From assembly GCA_041552135.1 (NCBI GenBank), contig JBFELL010000063.1:1-14950 (forward strand): a stretch of DNA of 14,950 bases, written 5' to 3'. The notes under the pieces were generated by a model, which saw nothing but the letters and a program-made list of their open reading frames with translations, did not search any database and was not told where the DNA came from. A program made the translations under genes and the position numbers. This DNA comes from SZUA-186 sp041552135 (GTDB lineage Bacteria; Pseudomonadota; Gammaproteobacteria; UBA9214). Below are positions 1 to 6,392 of this stretch, piece by piece (position 1 is the stretch's first letter; every line of letters starts with the position of its first letter).

Positions 1-182
1 ACGATGAACTCGCTCACAGTTCGATCCGTTTCACCATCGGGCGTTTCACCACGGAAGAGGAAATCGATTACATTATCAGCCGCATCCGGGAGAAGGTCGG
101 CAAGTTGCGTGACCTGTCGCCGTTGTGGGAAATGTACAAGGACGGCGTCGACCTGGATTCTGTCAAGTGGGCGGCGCACTAG
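1..182 (+). CDS. iscS: Cysteine desulfurase IscS, C-terminal fragment (cut by window edge)
   Basis: The last 59 residues of IscS, read in the frame whose first full codon is at 3 and ending at a TAG at 180-182. IscS is a PLP enzyme that converts cysteine to alanine and passes the persulfide sulfur to Fe-S scaffolds and tRNA-thiolation proteins. What is visible matches the family's C-terminus closely: it opens with DELAHSSIRFTIGRFTTEEE and ends SPLWEMYKDGVDLDSVKWAAH-like, nearly the same as E. coli IscS. In E. coli this C-terminal tail is the docking site for IscU, so its conservation suggests the partner scaffold still exists somewhere in the genome. The PLP lysine and the active-site cysteine lie outside the window. 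Only 25 bases separate its stop from iscA, and no iscU lies between them. Confidence 0.95.
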   Translation, partial: DELAHSSIRFTIGRFTTEEEIDYIISRIREKVGKLRDLSPLWEMYKDGVDLDSVKWAAH

Positions 183-207
183 ACTCGCCGGTTAAAGGGA
201 AGCAAGC

Positions 208-531
208 ATGGCAATTACTCTGACTGAAGCTGCGGCATTGCGTGTCAAGGCATTTCTCGACCAGCGCGGCAAGGGTGTCGGCCTGCGCCTCGGCGTCAAG
301 ACCACCGGCTGCTCCGGCATGGCCTACGTGATGGAGTATGCCGACGTGGTCGAGGCGGATGATGCGGTGTTCGAGGACCACGGCGTCAAGGTGCTGGTCA
401 GTCCCAAATCGCTGGTCTACCTCGATGGCACGGAGCTGGACTACGCCAGGGAGGGACTGAACGAGGGTTTTCGTTTCAACAACCCCAACGTCAAGGACAT
501 GTGCGGCTGCGGGGAAAGCTTCAACGTCTGA
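208..531 (+). CDS. iscA: Iron-sulfur cluster assembly protein IscA
   Basis: A-type Fe-S carrier of 107 residues, the same length as E. coli IscA. It carries the three family cysteines at C35 (TTGCSGMAY) and C99/C101 (CGCGESF near the C-terminus), which bind iron or a 2Fe-2S/4Fe-4S cluster for delivery to target enzymes. In E. coli, IscA and relatives are needed mainly for 4Fe-4S maturation under aerobic conditions. The ATG at 208 is preceded by a purine-rich AAGGGA ribosome-binding site. It sits where the second half of the standard iscS-iscU-iscA order would be, but follows iscS directly. The IscA/ErpA/SufA distinction rests on overall similarity and the isc context; IscA is the clear choice. 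Confidence 0.97.
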   Translation: MAITLTEAAALRVKAFLDQRGKGVGLRLGVKTTGCSGMAYVMEYADVVEADDAVFEDHGVKVLVSPKSLVYLDGTELDYAREGLNEGFRFNNPNVKDMCGCGESFNV

Positions 532-574
532 TACCGGCGCTGCCGGTTCTGTTTGACTACCAGGCGCTCCAGTT

Positions 575-1123
575 ATGGCTGCGGATCTTTCCTCAACCCA
601 TTTCGAGCTGTTCGGCCTGCCGCAGTCCTTTGCAGTGGACCGTGAGCAGCTCGACAGCCGCTACCGCGAACTGCAGCGCACCATGCATCCCGACCGTTTC
701 GTGAATGCCGGCGACCAGGAGCGTCGCCTGGCGATGCAGCAGGCCGCCAGGATCAACGAGGCTTACCAGGTGCTGAAGGATCCGCTGCTGCGCGGGCGCT
801 ATCTGCTGGAACTGGCGGGCTATGACTTCAGCGAGCAGCACCATACCACCCGCGATGCGGCGTTCCTGATCGAGCAGATGGAACTGCGCGAGGCGCTGGA
901 AGCGGTGCGCGATGCCGCCGACCCGTTTGCTGCGCTGGGTGCGGTTATGGAGCGGGTGGCGGATGACTTCGACAGCCTCGCGGCCGGGCTGCAGCGGCAG
1001 CTCGAGTCGGCTGCGGCCGGGCAGGACACGGTGGCCGATACCCTGATGAAAATGCAGTTCTTCCGCCGTCTCGAGGAGGAGGCGCAGGAGCTGGAAGCGA
1101 CGCTGGAAGACGAGCTGGACTGA
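575..1123 (+). CDS. hscB: Fe-S protein assembly co-chaperone HscB
   Basis: J-domain co-chaperone of 182 residues (E. coli HscB has 171). An N-terminal J domain covers about residues 8-75, with the HPD tripeptide that stimulates Hsp70 ATPase at residues 38-40, followed by a helical C-terminal domain (about 90-182) that in the family binds IscU. HscB brings IscU to HscA and stimulates ATP hydrolysis, promoting release of the assembled cluster. It lies 43 bases after iscA and is followed by hscA, the standard isc order, although the gap to hscA is unusually long and holds a repeat element. The ATG at 575 gives the expected start (a short lead, then HFELFGLP); the ribosome-binding site ahead of it is weak. 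Confidence 0.96.
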   Translation: MAADLSSTHFELFGLPQSFAVDREQLDSRYRELQRTMHPDRFVNAGDQERRLAMQQAARINEAYQVLKDPLLRGRYLLELAGYDFSEQHHTTRDAAFLIEQMELREALEAVRDAADPFAALGAVMERVADDFDSLAAGLQRQLESAAAGQDTVADTLMKMQFFRRLEEEAQELEATLEDELD

Positions 1124-1144
1124 TCAGCTACTGACATCATTAAC

Positions 1145-1274
1145 TCACCGCAAGGACGCAAAGGACGCAAGGCAATTGATTCGGGCTGGACTGGATGAAA
1201 ACACAAGTCCTGTTTTCAAACAGGCATAACGTGTCTTTTCCTTCTCTTTGTGTTTTCCTTGCGCCTTTGCGTGA
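1145..1274 (+). repeat. Dispersed-type inverted repeat with CGCAAAGG-like arms, between hscB and hscA
   Basis: A non-coding element of about 130 bases. The left arm (1145-1172) is a run of CGCAAGGA/CGCAAAGGA/CGCAAGG units. The right arm (1257-1274) is CCTTGCGCCTTTGCGTGA, the same kind of unit in reverse complement. Near the middle a perfect 7-base inverted repeat, CCTGTTT-TC-AAACAGG (1209-1224), could form a hairpin. The arms resemble the short intergenic repeats with CTTTGCG/CGCAAAG units seen in many environmental proteobacteria. No ORF, promoter or transposase is evident. The right arm ends about 17 bases before the hscA start. An RNA made across it could fold, but there is no U tract after the hairpin, so a terminator call is not supported. 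Confidence 0.7.
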
Positions 1275-1291
1275 ATTTTTACGAATCAAAC

Positions 1292-3175
1292 ATGGCACTG
1301 TTACAGATATCAGAGCCCGGTGAATCGACCGCCCCGCACCAGCACCGGCTGGCGGCGGGCATCGATCTGGGTACGACGAATTCGCTGGTTGCCAGCGTAC
1401 GCAGCGGCGTCGCGTCCACGCTGCCCGATGCCGCCGGCGAGCACCTGCTGCCGTCGGTGGTGCGCTACCGTGCCGACGCCGGCCCCGAGGTCGGTCGCGC
1501 TGCGCTCGAGGCGGCGACCACGGACCCGCTCAATACCATTGCCTCGGTGAAGCGCCTTATGGGGCGGGGTGTCGAGGACGTGAAACGCATCGGCTCTCAC
1601 ATGCCCTATGACTTCGTGGCCGGGGCCAGCCACATGCCGATGCTGCACACGGCGGCCGGTGACGTCAGCCCGGTCGAGGTGTCGGCGGAAATCCTGCGGG
1701 TGCTCAAGGCGCGCGCCGAGGCGACCCTGGGCGGCGAGCTGCAGGGTGTGGTGATCACGGTGCCCGCCTATTTCGACGACGCCCAGCGCCAGGCCACCAG
1801 GGATGCCGGGCGACTGGCCGGCCTGAATGTGCTGCGCCTGCTCAACGAACCGACCGCGGCCGCCGTTGCCTACGGGCTTGACCGCGATTCCGACGGGGTC
1901 ACGGCGATCTACGACCTCGGCGGTGGCACGTTTGATATTTCCATCCTGCGGCTGAACCGGGGTGTGTTCGAGGTGATGTCGACCGCCGGGGACACGGCGC
2001 TGGGCGGTGATGACCTCGATCGTGCCGTTGCCGGCTGGATCATGCAGCAGGCCGGTATCCGGGATGACGCCGGGCACCACCAGATGCGTCGCCTGATGCA
2101 GGTGGCCCGCGCGGTCAAGGAGGCGCTGACGGATACCGTTTCCACCGAGGTCAGCGTCGCCCTCGACGATGGCGGTGAGTGGCGCGGCGAACTGACGCGC
2201 GTGCAGTTCAACGCGCTGGTCGAGCCGCTGGTGCAGAAAACCCTGGCCCCCTGCCGGCGCGCGCTGCGCGATGCCGGTATCCGCACCTCCGACGTGCAGG
2301 CCGTGGTCATGGTCGGCGGCTCGACACGCGTGCCGGGCGTACGCGACAGGGTTGCCGGATTCTTTGGCCGTGAACCGCTGGTCGATATCGACCCCGACAA
2401 GGTCGTGGCCGCAGGTGCCGCCATCCAGGCGGATATCCTGGCAGGCAACAAGCCGGATGATGAAATGCTGCTGCTGGATGTCATTCCGCTGTCGCTCGGG
2501 CTGGAAACCATGGGCGGCCTGACGGAGAAGATCATACCGCGCAATACCACGATACCGACGGCGCGTGCCCAGGAGTTCACTACCTTCAAGGACGGGCAGA
2601 CGGCGATGTCGCTGCACGTGGTGCAGGGCGAACGCGAACTGGTCAGCGACTGCCGGTCGCTGGCCAGATTCGAGTTGCGCGACATCCCGCCCATGGTCGC
2701 GGGCAGCGCACGTATCCGGGTTACCTTCCAGGTCGATGCCGACGGCCTGCTCAGTGTCACCGCGCAAGAGCAGACCACGGGTGTGAAGAGCAGCGTCGAG
2801 GTGAAGCCGTCCTATGGTCTGGCCGACAGCGAGATCGAGAGCATGCTGCGCGATTCCATGACGCATGCGCAGGAAGACATGGAACTGCGCCGGCTGCGTG
2901 AGCAGCAGGTGGAAGCCGACCGGGTGCTGGAGGCCCTGCAGGCGGCGCTTGCCGAGGACGGCGAGCAGTTGCTCGATGCCGCAGAGCGCGCCGCGATCGA
3001 CGGCGCGGCGGACGCGCTCAGGGTGGCCCGCGACGGCAGCGACCACCTTGCCATCAAGGCGGCTGTCGCGGCAGTCGAGAAGGCCAGCGGGCCGTATGTC
3101 GAGCGCCGTATGAATGAAAGTATCCGCCGGGCGATGGCCGGCCACCGGGTCGATGAATTCGAACAGGACGGGTAA
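1292..3175 (+). CDS. hscA: Fe-S assembly Hsp70 chaperone HscA
   Basis: Specialised Hsp70 of 627 residues (E. coli HscA has 616). It uses ATP to act on the scaffold IscU and help transfer its cluster to acceptors, with HscB as J-protein. The nucleotide-binding domain fills about residues 20-385, with the phosphate-loop motif IDLGTTNS at 24-31 and DLGGGTFDIS near 208. The substrate-binding domain begins around DVIPLSLGLETMGG (about 396) and a helical lid fills the last ~110 residues. The start is placed at the ATG at 1292, giving MALLQISEPG, which matches E. coli HscA exactly. An in-frame ATG at 1250 would add 14 residues encoded by the repeat's right arm and is not favoured. The ribosome-binding site before 1292 is poor. 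fdx follows after 45 bases. Confidence 0.97.
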   Translation: MALLQISEPGESTAPHQHRLAAGIDLGTTNSLVASVRSGVASTLPDAAGEHLLPSVVRYRADAGPEVGRAALEAATTDPLNTIASVKRLMGRGVEDVKRIGSHMPYDFVAGASHMPMLHTAAGDVSPVEVSAEILRVLKARAEATLGGELQGVVITVPAYFDDAQRQATRDAGRLAGLNVLRLLNEPTAAAVAYGLDRDSDGVTAIYDLGGGTFDISILRLNRGVFEVMSTAGDTALGGDDLDRAVAGWIMQQAGIRDDAGHHQMRRLMQVARAVKEALTDTVSTEVSVALDDGGEWRGELTRVQFNALVEPLVQKTLAPCRRALRDAGIRTSDVQAVVMVGGSTRVPGVRDRVAGFFGREPLVDIDPDKVVAAGAAIQADILAGNKPDDEMLLLDVIPLSLGLETMGGLTEKIIPRNTTIPTARAQEFTTFKDGQTAMSLHVVQGERELVSDCRSLARFELRDIPPMVAGSARIRVTFQVDADGLLSVTAQEQTTGVKSSVEVKPSYGLADSEIESMLRDSMTHAQEDMELRRLREQQVEADRVLEALQAALAEDGEQLLDAAERAAIDGAADALRVARDGSDHLAIKAAVAAVEKASGPYVERRMNESIRRAMAGHRVDEFEQDG

Positions 3176-3220
3176 GGGCTGTACGCCTTGCGCGCCGACT
3201 GACAGGAACTGACAAGAGAC

Positions 3221-3559
3221 ATGCCACAGATCATCTTTCTACCGCACGAGGAACTGTGCCCGGACGGCGCCGTGATCGAGGCCGAGTCCGGCACCAGTAT
3301 CTGCGACGCTGCGCTGGCCAACGGCATCGATATCGAACATGCCTGCGAAAAATCCTGTGCCTGCACGACCTGTCACGTCTACGTGCGCGAGGGCAGCGAC
3401 TCGCTGCAGGAGGCGGAGGAGGAGGAAGACGACCTGCTCGACAAGGCCTGGGGTCTGGAGCCGGATTCCCGTCTCAGCTGCCAGGCCGTCGTCAATGACA
3501 GCGACCTGGTGATCGAGATTCCGAAGTACACCATCAACATGGTCAGCGAGAATCACTAG
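3221..3559 (+). CDS. fdx: Isc-type 2Fe-2S ferredoxin
   Basis: A 112-residue adrenodoxin-type 2Fe-2S ferredoxin, essentially the size of E. coli Fdx (111). The cluster ligands are C42, C48, C51 and C87 in the pattern C-x5-C-x2-C...C, and the extra conserved C46 of Isc ferredoxins is also present (ACEKSCACTTC). An acidic stretch (about 62-74, EEEEDDLLD) is the typical docking surface for IscS and reductase. The protein supplies electrons for reducing persulfide sulfur or for coupling clusters during assembly. The ATG at 3221 follows an AGGAA and a purine-rich leader. A 200-base gap with repeat elements separates it from iscX, so co-transcription of iscX with fdx is likely but not certain. Confidence 0.97.
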   Translation: MPQIIFLPHEELCPDGAVIEAESGTSICDAALANGIDIEHACEKSCACTTCHVYVREGSDSLQEAEEEEDDLLDKAWGLEPDSRLSCQAVVNDSDLVIEIPKYTINMVSENH

Positions 3560-3572
3560 GGCAGAGACGGGT

Positions 3573-3726
3573 TCGCGCAAAGGCGCAAAGTAAAACCCGG
3601 GCCGGAAAAAACCGTTGTCATCCCCGCACGGGCGGGGGGCATGGGCACGGCAGTTCAGTATGGATTGTATTCCCGTCTGCGCTGAAAGAGGTTTTTTTGA
3701 AGTCTCTGCCTGGCGGCTTTGCGCGA
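3573..3726 (+). repeat. Second CGCAAAGG-type inverted repeat, between fdx and iscX
   Basis: An element of the same kind as the one at 1145-1274. The left arm, TCGCGCAAAGGCGCAAAG (3573-3590), begins 13 bases after the fdx stop. The right arm (3710-3726) is CTGGCGGCTTTGCGCGA, its approximate reverse complement. The 8-base word GCAGAGAC (3561-3568) also recurs inverted as GTCTCTGC (3702-3709), but on the wrong side of the arm for a simple nested hairpin. The interior holds a different palindromic element, annotated separately. It contains no supportable gene. Confidence 0.6.
3617..3686 (+). repeat. Degenerate palindromic repeat (GTCATCCCCGC... type) nested inside the fdx-iscX repeat
   Basis: The left half begins GTCATCCCCGC (3617-3627) and forms a strong GC hairpin, CCCCGC-ACGG-GCGGGG (3622-3637). 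The right half contains ATGGATTGTATTCCCGTCTG (3660-3679), followed by CGCTGAAA. The two halves resemble, in degraded form, the widespread proteobacterial palindromes that run from GTCATTCCCGCG to ATGGATTCCCGCCTGCGCGGGAATGAC; that comparison is from memory. It looks like one repeat family inserted within, or fused to, another. There is no T tract directly after the hairpin. Confidence 0.5.
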
Positions 3727-3759
3727 GTATTGTCATTTTAAATCTACAGGAGTTGACAC

Positions 3760-3960
3760 ATGGCCCTGAAATGGACCGATACGCTCGATATCGCCATCGA
3801 GCTGGACGAGGCGCACCCGGGCGTCGATCCGCTGCATGTCAATTTTGTTGACCTGCGCAACTGGGTCCTGGCGCTGGAAGATTTTGATGACGACCCGGGG
3901 CATTCGGGCGAGCGCATCCTGGAGGCCATCCAGATGGCCTGGATCGAGGAACGCAGCTGA
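3760..3960 (+). CDS. iscX: Fe-S cluster assembly protein IscX
   Basis: A 66-residue acidic protein, identical in length to E. coli IscX and sharing its hallmark segments: LKWTD at the N-terminus, LEDFDDDP in the middle and ILEAIQMAWIEE at the C-terminus. IscX binds IscS and iron, competes with the frataxin homologue CyaY, and tunes the rate of cluster assembly; whether it is an iron donor or only a regulator is debated in the literature. The start at 3760 has a strong AGGAG about 9 bases upstream. It closes the isc cluster. In Pseudomonas it is followed directly by ndk, whereas here three malyl-CoA genes intervene. Confidence 0.96.
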   Translation: MALKWTDTLDIAIELDEAHPGVDPLHVNFVDLRNWVLALEDFDDDPGHSGERILEAIQMAWIEERS

Positions 3961-4096
3961 CAACCGGCCCGGCCGTATGGTCGAACCGATCGAAGTATCT
4001 CGATTAATCAAGTGCTTGGCTTTTGATTTTCCCCGTCCCGTGGCCCTGCTGACCGTGGTGCCTGACCCGTGTCCGCGGCCGCCATGGCGCTGCGCG

Positions 4097-4125
4097 TTTA
4101 AAAACCGTCCGTAAACCGGTATATT
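4097..4125 (+). promoter_or_regulatory. Candidate sigma-70 promoter for mcl-mtkAB
   Basis: TTTAAA (4097-4102, 4 of 6 matches to the -35 consensus) lies 17 bases upstream of TATATT (4120-4125, 5 of 6 matches to the -10 consensus). A transcript starting a few bases later would have a leader of about 100 bases before the mcl start. The palindromic hexamer ACCGGT occurs at 4115-4120, overlapping the -10 box, and again at 4142-4147, 27 bases further on; this could be chance or an operator. Judged by eye only, but it is the best promoter-like sequence in the 273-base gap after iscX. Confidence 0.45.
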
Positions 4126-4233
4126 ACGCGGCCTTGATTCTACCGGTCTGATTCCGCTGGAAATTGTTTCTCCTGGCCGCCATGCCGGTCAGCGACAGGT
4201 TTATCAATATTTTTCTGACTTTGAGGGTTGGCA

Positions 4234-5205
4234 ATGGCTGAAAGAAATCGTCTGCATCGCAGTGAACTCGCGGTACCCGGTAGCAACACCCGCATGCTCG
4301 AGAAGGCCCCGACCTCGGGCGCCGACCTGGTGTTCCTCGATCTGGAAGACGCCGTTGCCCCGGACGACAAGGTGCAGGCGCGCAAGAATGTCATCGAGGC
4401 GCTGAACGACATGGACTGGTCCGCCTGCTCGGTCTCGGTGCGCATCAACGGTCTGGACACGCATTACTGCTACCGCGACATCGTCGATGTCGTCGAGCAG
4501 GCCGGTGACAAGCTCGATACCATCCTGATACCCAAGGTCGGTACCCCGGCCGATATCCTGTTTGTCTCCACCCTGCTGGAGCAGATCGAGGCGGCGAAGA
4601 AGCTCAAGCCGATCAACATACACATCCTGATCGAGACCGCGCTGGGCATGGCCAACGTCGAGAGCATTGCGCAGACCTGTCCGGAACGCCTCGAGGCCAT
4701 GGTGTTCGGTGTCGCCGACTACGCCGCGTCCACGCAGGCGCGCACCACGCAGATGGGCGGTGCCAACCCGGATTACTATATGCTGACTCACCCGGACAAC
4801 GAGGGTGCGCGCGAGCGTCACTGGGGTGACCAGTGGCACTTCGCCATCTCGCGCATGGTGGTGGCCTGCCGCGCCTACGGCCTGCGCCCGATTGACGGCC
4901 CGTTCGGCGACATCCAGGACCCGGACGGTTACATCGCCGTCTCGAAAAGCGTTGCCGCACTCGGCGTCGAGGGCAAGTGGGCGATTCACCCGTCCCAGGT
5001 CGAGCTCGCCAACCAGGTGTTTACCCCGCCGGCGGCCGAGGTCGATCGCGCCCGGCGCATCCTCATTGCGATGGAAGAGGCCGCCAGGGAGGGTCGCGGT
5101 GCCGTGGCGCTGGATGGCCGCCTGATCGATGCCGCGTCCATACGCCAGGCGCAGGTCATGGTCGACAAGGCCGATCAAATCGAACAATCACTGGCGGCAC
5201 GCTAA
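4234..5205 (+). CDS. mcl: L-malyl-CoA lyase (CitE/HpcH family)
   Basis: A 323-residue TIM-barrel lyase of the CitE superfamily that reversibly splits (S)-malyl-CoA into acetyl-CoA and glyoxylate. It closely resembles malyl-CoA lyase of the methylotroph serine cycle: RLHRSELAVPGSN at the N-terminus, FLDLEDAVAPDDK (34-46), LIETALGMANVE (132-143), FGVADYAAST (158-167), GLRPIDGPFGD and GKWAIHPSQ. By analogy with characterised Mcl enzymes, R70 contacts substrate, E134 and D162 hold Mg2+, and D294 (LDGRLID) is the catalytic acid/base donated by a neighbouring subunit. GAGGG at 4223-4227, 6 bases before the ATG at 4234, fixes the start; the in-frame TTG at 4228 is too close to it. mtkA begins 14 bases after the stop. 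Related activities (beta-methylmalyl-CoA or citramalyl-CoA lyase) cannot be excluded, but the thiokinase neighbours favour malyl-CoA. Confidence 0.93.
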   Translation: MAERNRLHRSELAVPGSNTRMLEKAPTSGADLVFLDLEDAVAPDDKVQARKNVIEALNDMDWSACSVSVRINGLDTHYCYRDIVDVVEQAGDKLDTILIPKVGTPADILFVSTLLEQIEAAKKLKPINIHILIETALGMANVESIAQTCPERLEAMVFGVADYAASTQARTTQMGGANPDYYMLTHPDNEGARERHWGDQWHFAISRMVVACRAYGLRPIDGPFGDIQDPDGYIAVSKSVAALGVEGKWAIHPSQVELANQVFTPPAAEVDRARRILIAMEEAAREGRGAVALDGRLIDAASIRQAQVMVDKADQIEQSLAAR

Positions 5206-5219
5206 ACGGAGTCCATGCT

Positions 5220-6392
5220 GTGAATATCCACGAATACCAGACCAAGGAGTTACTCAGAACCTACGGCGTTCCGGTTCCCGACGGGCGCGTGGCCCACAAC
5301 GTCGACAATGCCGCCACCGTGGCCGAGGACCTCGGCGGTGAGCGCTGGGTGGTGAAGGCACAGATCCATGCCGGCGGCCGGGGCAAGGGCGGTGGCGTGA
5401 AGGTGGCATCCTCGCTGGAGGAGGTCCGCCAGTTCACCGACCAGCTGATCGGCAGCCACCTGGTCACACCGCAGACCGGACCGGAAGGTCGCATGGTACA
5501 GCGCGTGCTGGTCGAGCAGGGCGTCAGCATCGCCAGGGAATACTACCTGGGTTTCGTCATCGACCGGGGCACGCAGCGCATTACGGTGATCGCCTCCGCC
5601 TCGGGCGGTATGGACATCGAGGAGGTGGCCAGGAGCACACCGGAGAAGGTCATTCGCGAGTCGGTCGACCCGGCCGTCGGCCTGATGGAATTCCAGTGCC
5701 GCAAGATCGCTGCCAGAATCGGTCTCAGGGGCAAGCAGATCCACGAGGCAACCAAGCTGATGCGCGCCCTCTACACGTGCTTCCGGGAACAGGACGCGCT
5801 GCTGGCCGAGATCAATCCGCTGGCCGAACTGGAGGGTGGCACGCTCATGGCGCTGGATGCCAAGATGTCCTTCGACGGCAATGCGCTGTATCGCCAGAAG
5901 GCCGTTACCGAACTGCGCGACTTCGACGAGGAGGACCCGAAAGAGGTCGAGGCGACCGGCCACGGGCTGAACTACATCGCGCTGGACGGCAACGTCGGCT
6001 GTATCGTCAACGGCGCGGGGCTGGCCATGGCGACCATGGATGCCATCAGTTTCCACCATGGCAAACCGGCCAACTTCCTGGATGTCGGCGGCGGCGCGTC
6101 GCCGGAGAAGGTCGGCAATGCCTTCCGCATCGTGCTGCAGGACCCGAACGTCAAGATCATCCTGGTCAATATCTTTGCCGGCATCAATCGCTGTGACTGG
6201 ATCGCCGAGGGCCTGATCAAGGCCATGCAGGACCTGGAGATCGAGGTGCCCATCGTCGTGCGCCTGGCCGGCACCAACGTCGAGAAGGGCGCCGCCATGC
6301 TGGAGGAGGCCGGTCTGGATTTCATCATGGCGGACAACCTGGACGATGCGGCCACCAGGGTCATGGCAACACTCGGGGAGCAGGGCTCATGA
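5220..6392 (+). CDS. mtkA: Malate thiokinase (malate-CoA ligase), beta subunit
   Basis: A 390-residue ATP-grasp subunit homologous to SucC; with MtkB it converts malate, CoA and ATP to malyl-CoA, ADP and phosphate. The ATP-grasp part spans about residues 1-240, with K46 and the GGRGKGGG loop (52-59); N199 and D213 match the Mg ligands of E. coli SucC. The flavodoxin-like ligase domain follows. The stretch NIFAGINRCDWIAEG (317-331) is the malate thiokinase version; succinyl-CoA synthetases have NIFGGIVRCD there. The length equals that of Methylobacterium MtkA, from memory. The start is the GTG at 5220, giving MNIHEYQ, with GGAG at 5208-5211 as ribosome-binding site. The frame stays open back into mcl to 4977, but those residues have no family match. 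The gene overlaps mtkB by 4 bases. A succinyl-CoA synthetase role is less likely. Confidence 0.9.
   Translation: MNIHEYQTKELLRTYGVPVPDGRVAHNVDNAATVAEDLGGERWVVKAQIHAGGRGKGGGVKVASSLEEVRQFTDQLIGSHLVTPQTGPEGRMVQRVLVEQGVSIAREYYLGFVIDRGTQRITVIASASGGMDIEEVARSTPEKVIRESVDPAVGLMEFQCRKIAARIGLRGKQIHEATKLMRALYTCFREQDALLAEINPLAELEGGTLMALDAKMSFDGNALYRQKAVTELRDFDEEDPKEVEATGHGLNYIALDGNVGCIVNGAGLAMATMDAISFHHGKPANFLDVGGGASPEKVGNAFRIVLQDPNVKIILVNIFAGINRCDWIAEGLIKAMQDLEIEVPIVVRLAGTNVEKGAAMLEEAGLDFIMADNLDDAATRVMATLGEQGS

Noticed and set aside
4..195. Short open frame starting at the ATG at 4
   Set aside because: It is out of frame with the conserved IscS C-terminus encoded at 3-182.
1209..1224. Hairpin CCTGTTTTCAAACAGG as a terminator between hscB and hscA
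   Set aside because: No U tract follows the stem, the stem is AT-rich, and it sits at the centre of a repeat element, which explains it better.
1310..3145. A 611-residue open frame on the minus strand opposite hscA
   Set aside because: It is the GC-rich antisense shadow of a clear HscA gene; the translation shows no recognisable domain.
3989..4004. ATCGA...TCGAT inverted repeat after iscX as a terminator
   Set aside because: Arms of only 5 bases, weak stability and no adjoining U tract.
4977..5219. In-frame N-terminal extension of mtkA reaching back into mcl
   Set aside because: It overlaps the conserved mcl C-terminus and matches nothing in the family; the GTG at 5220 has a good ribosome-binding site and yields the family N-terminus.
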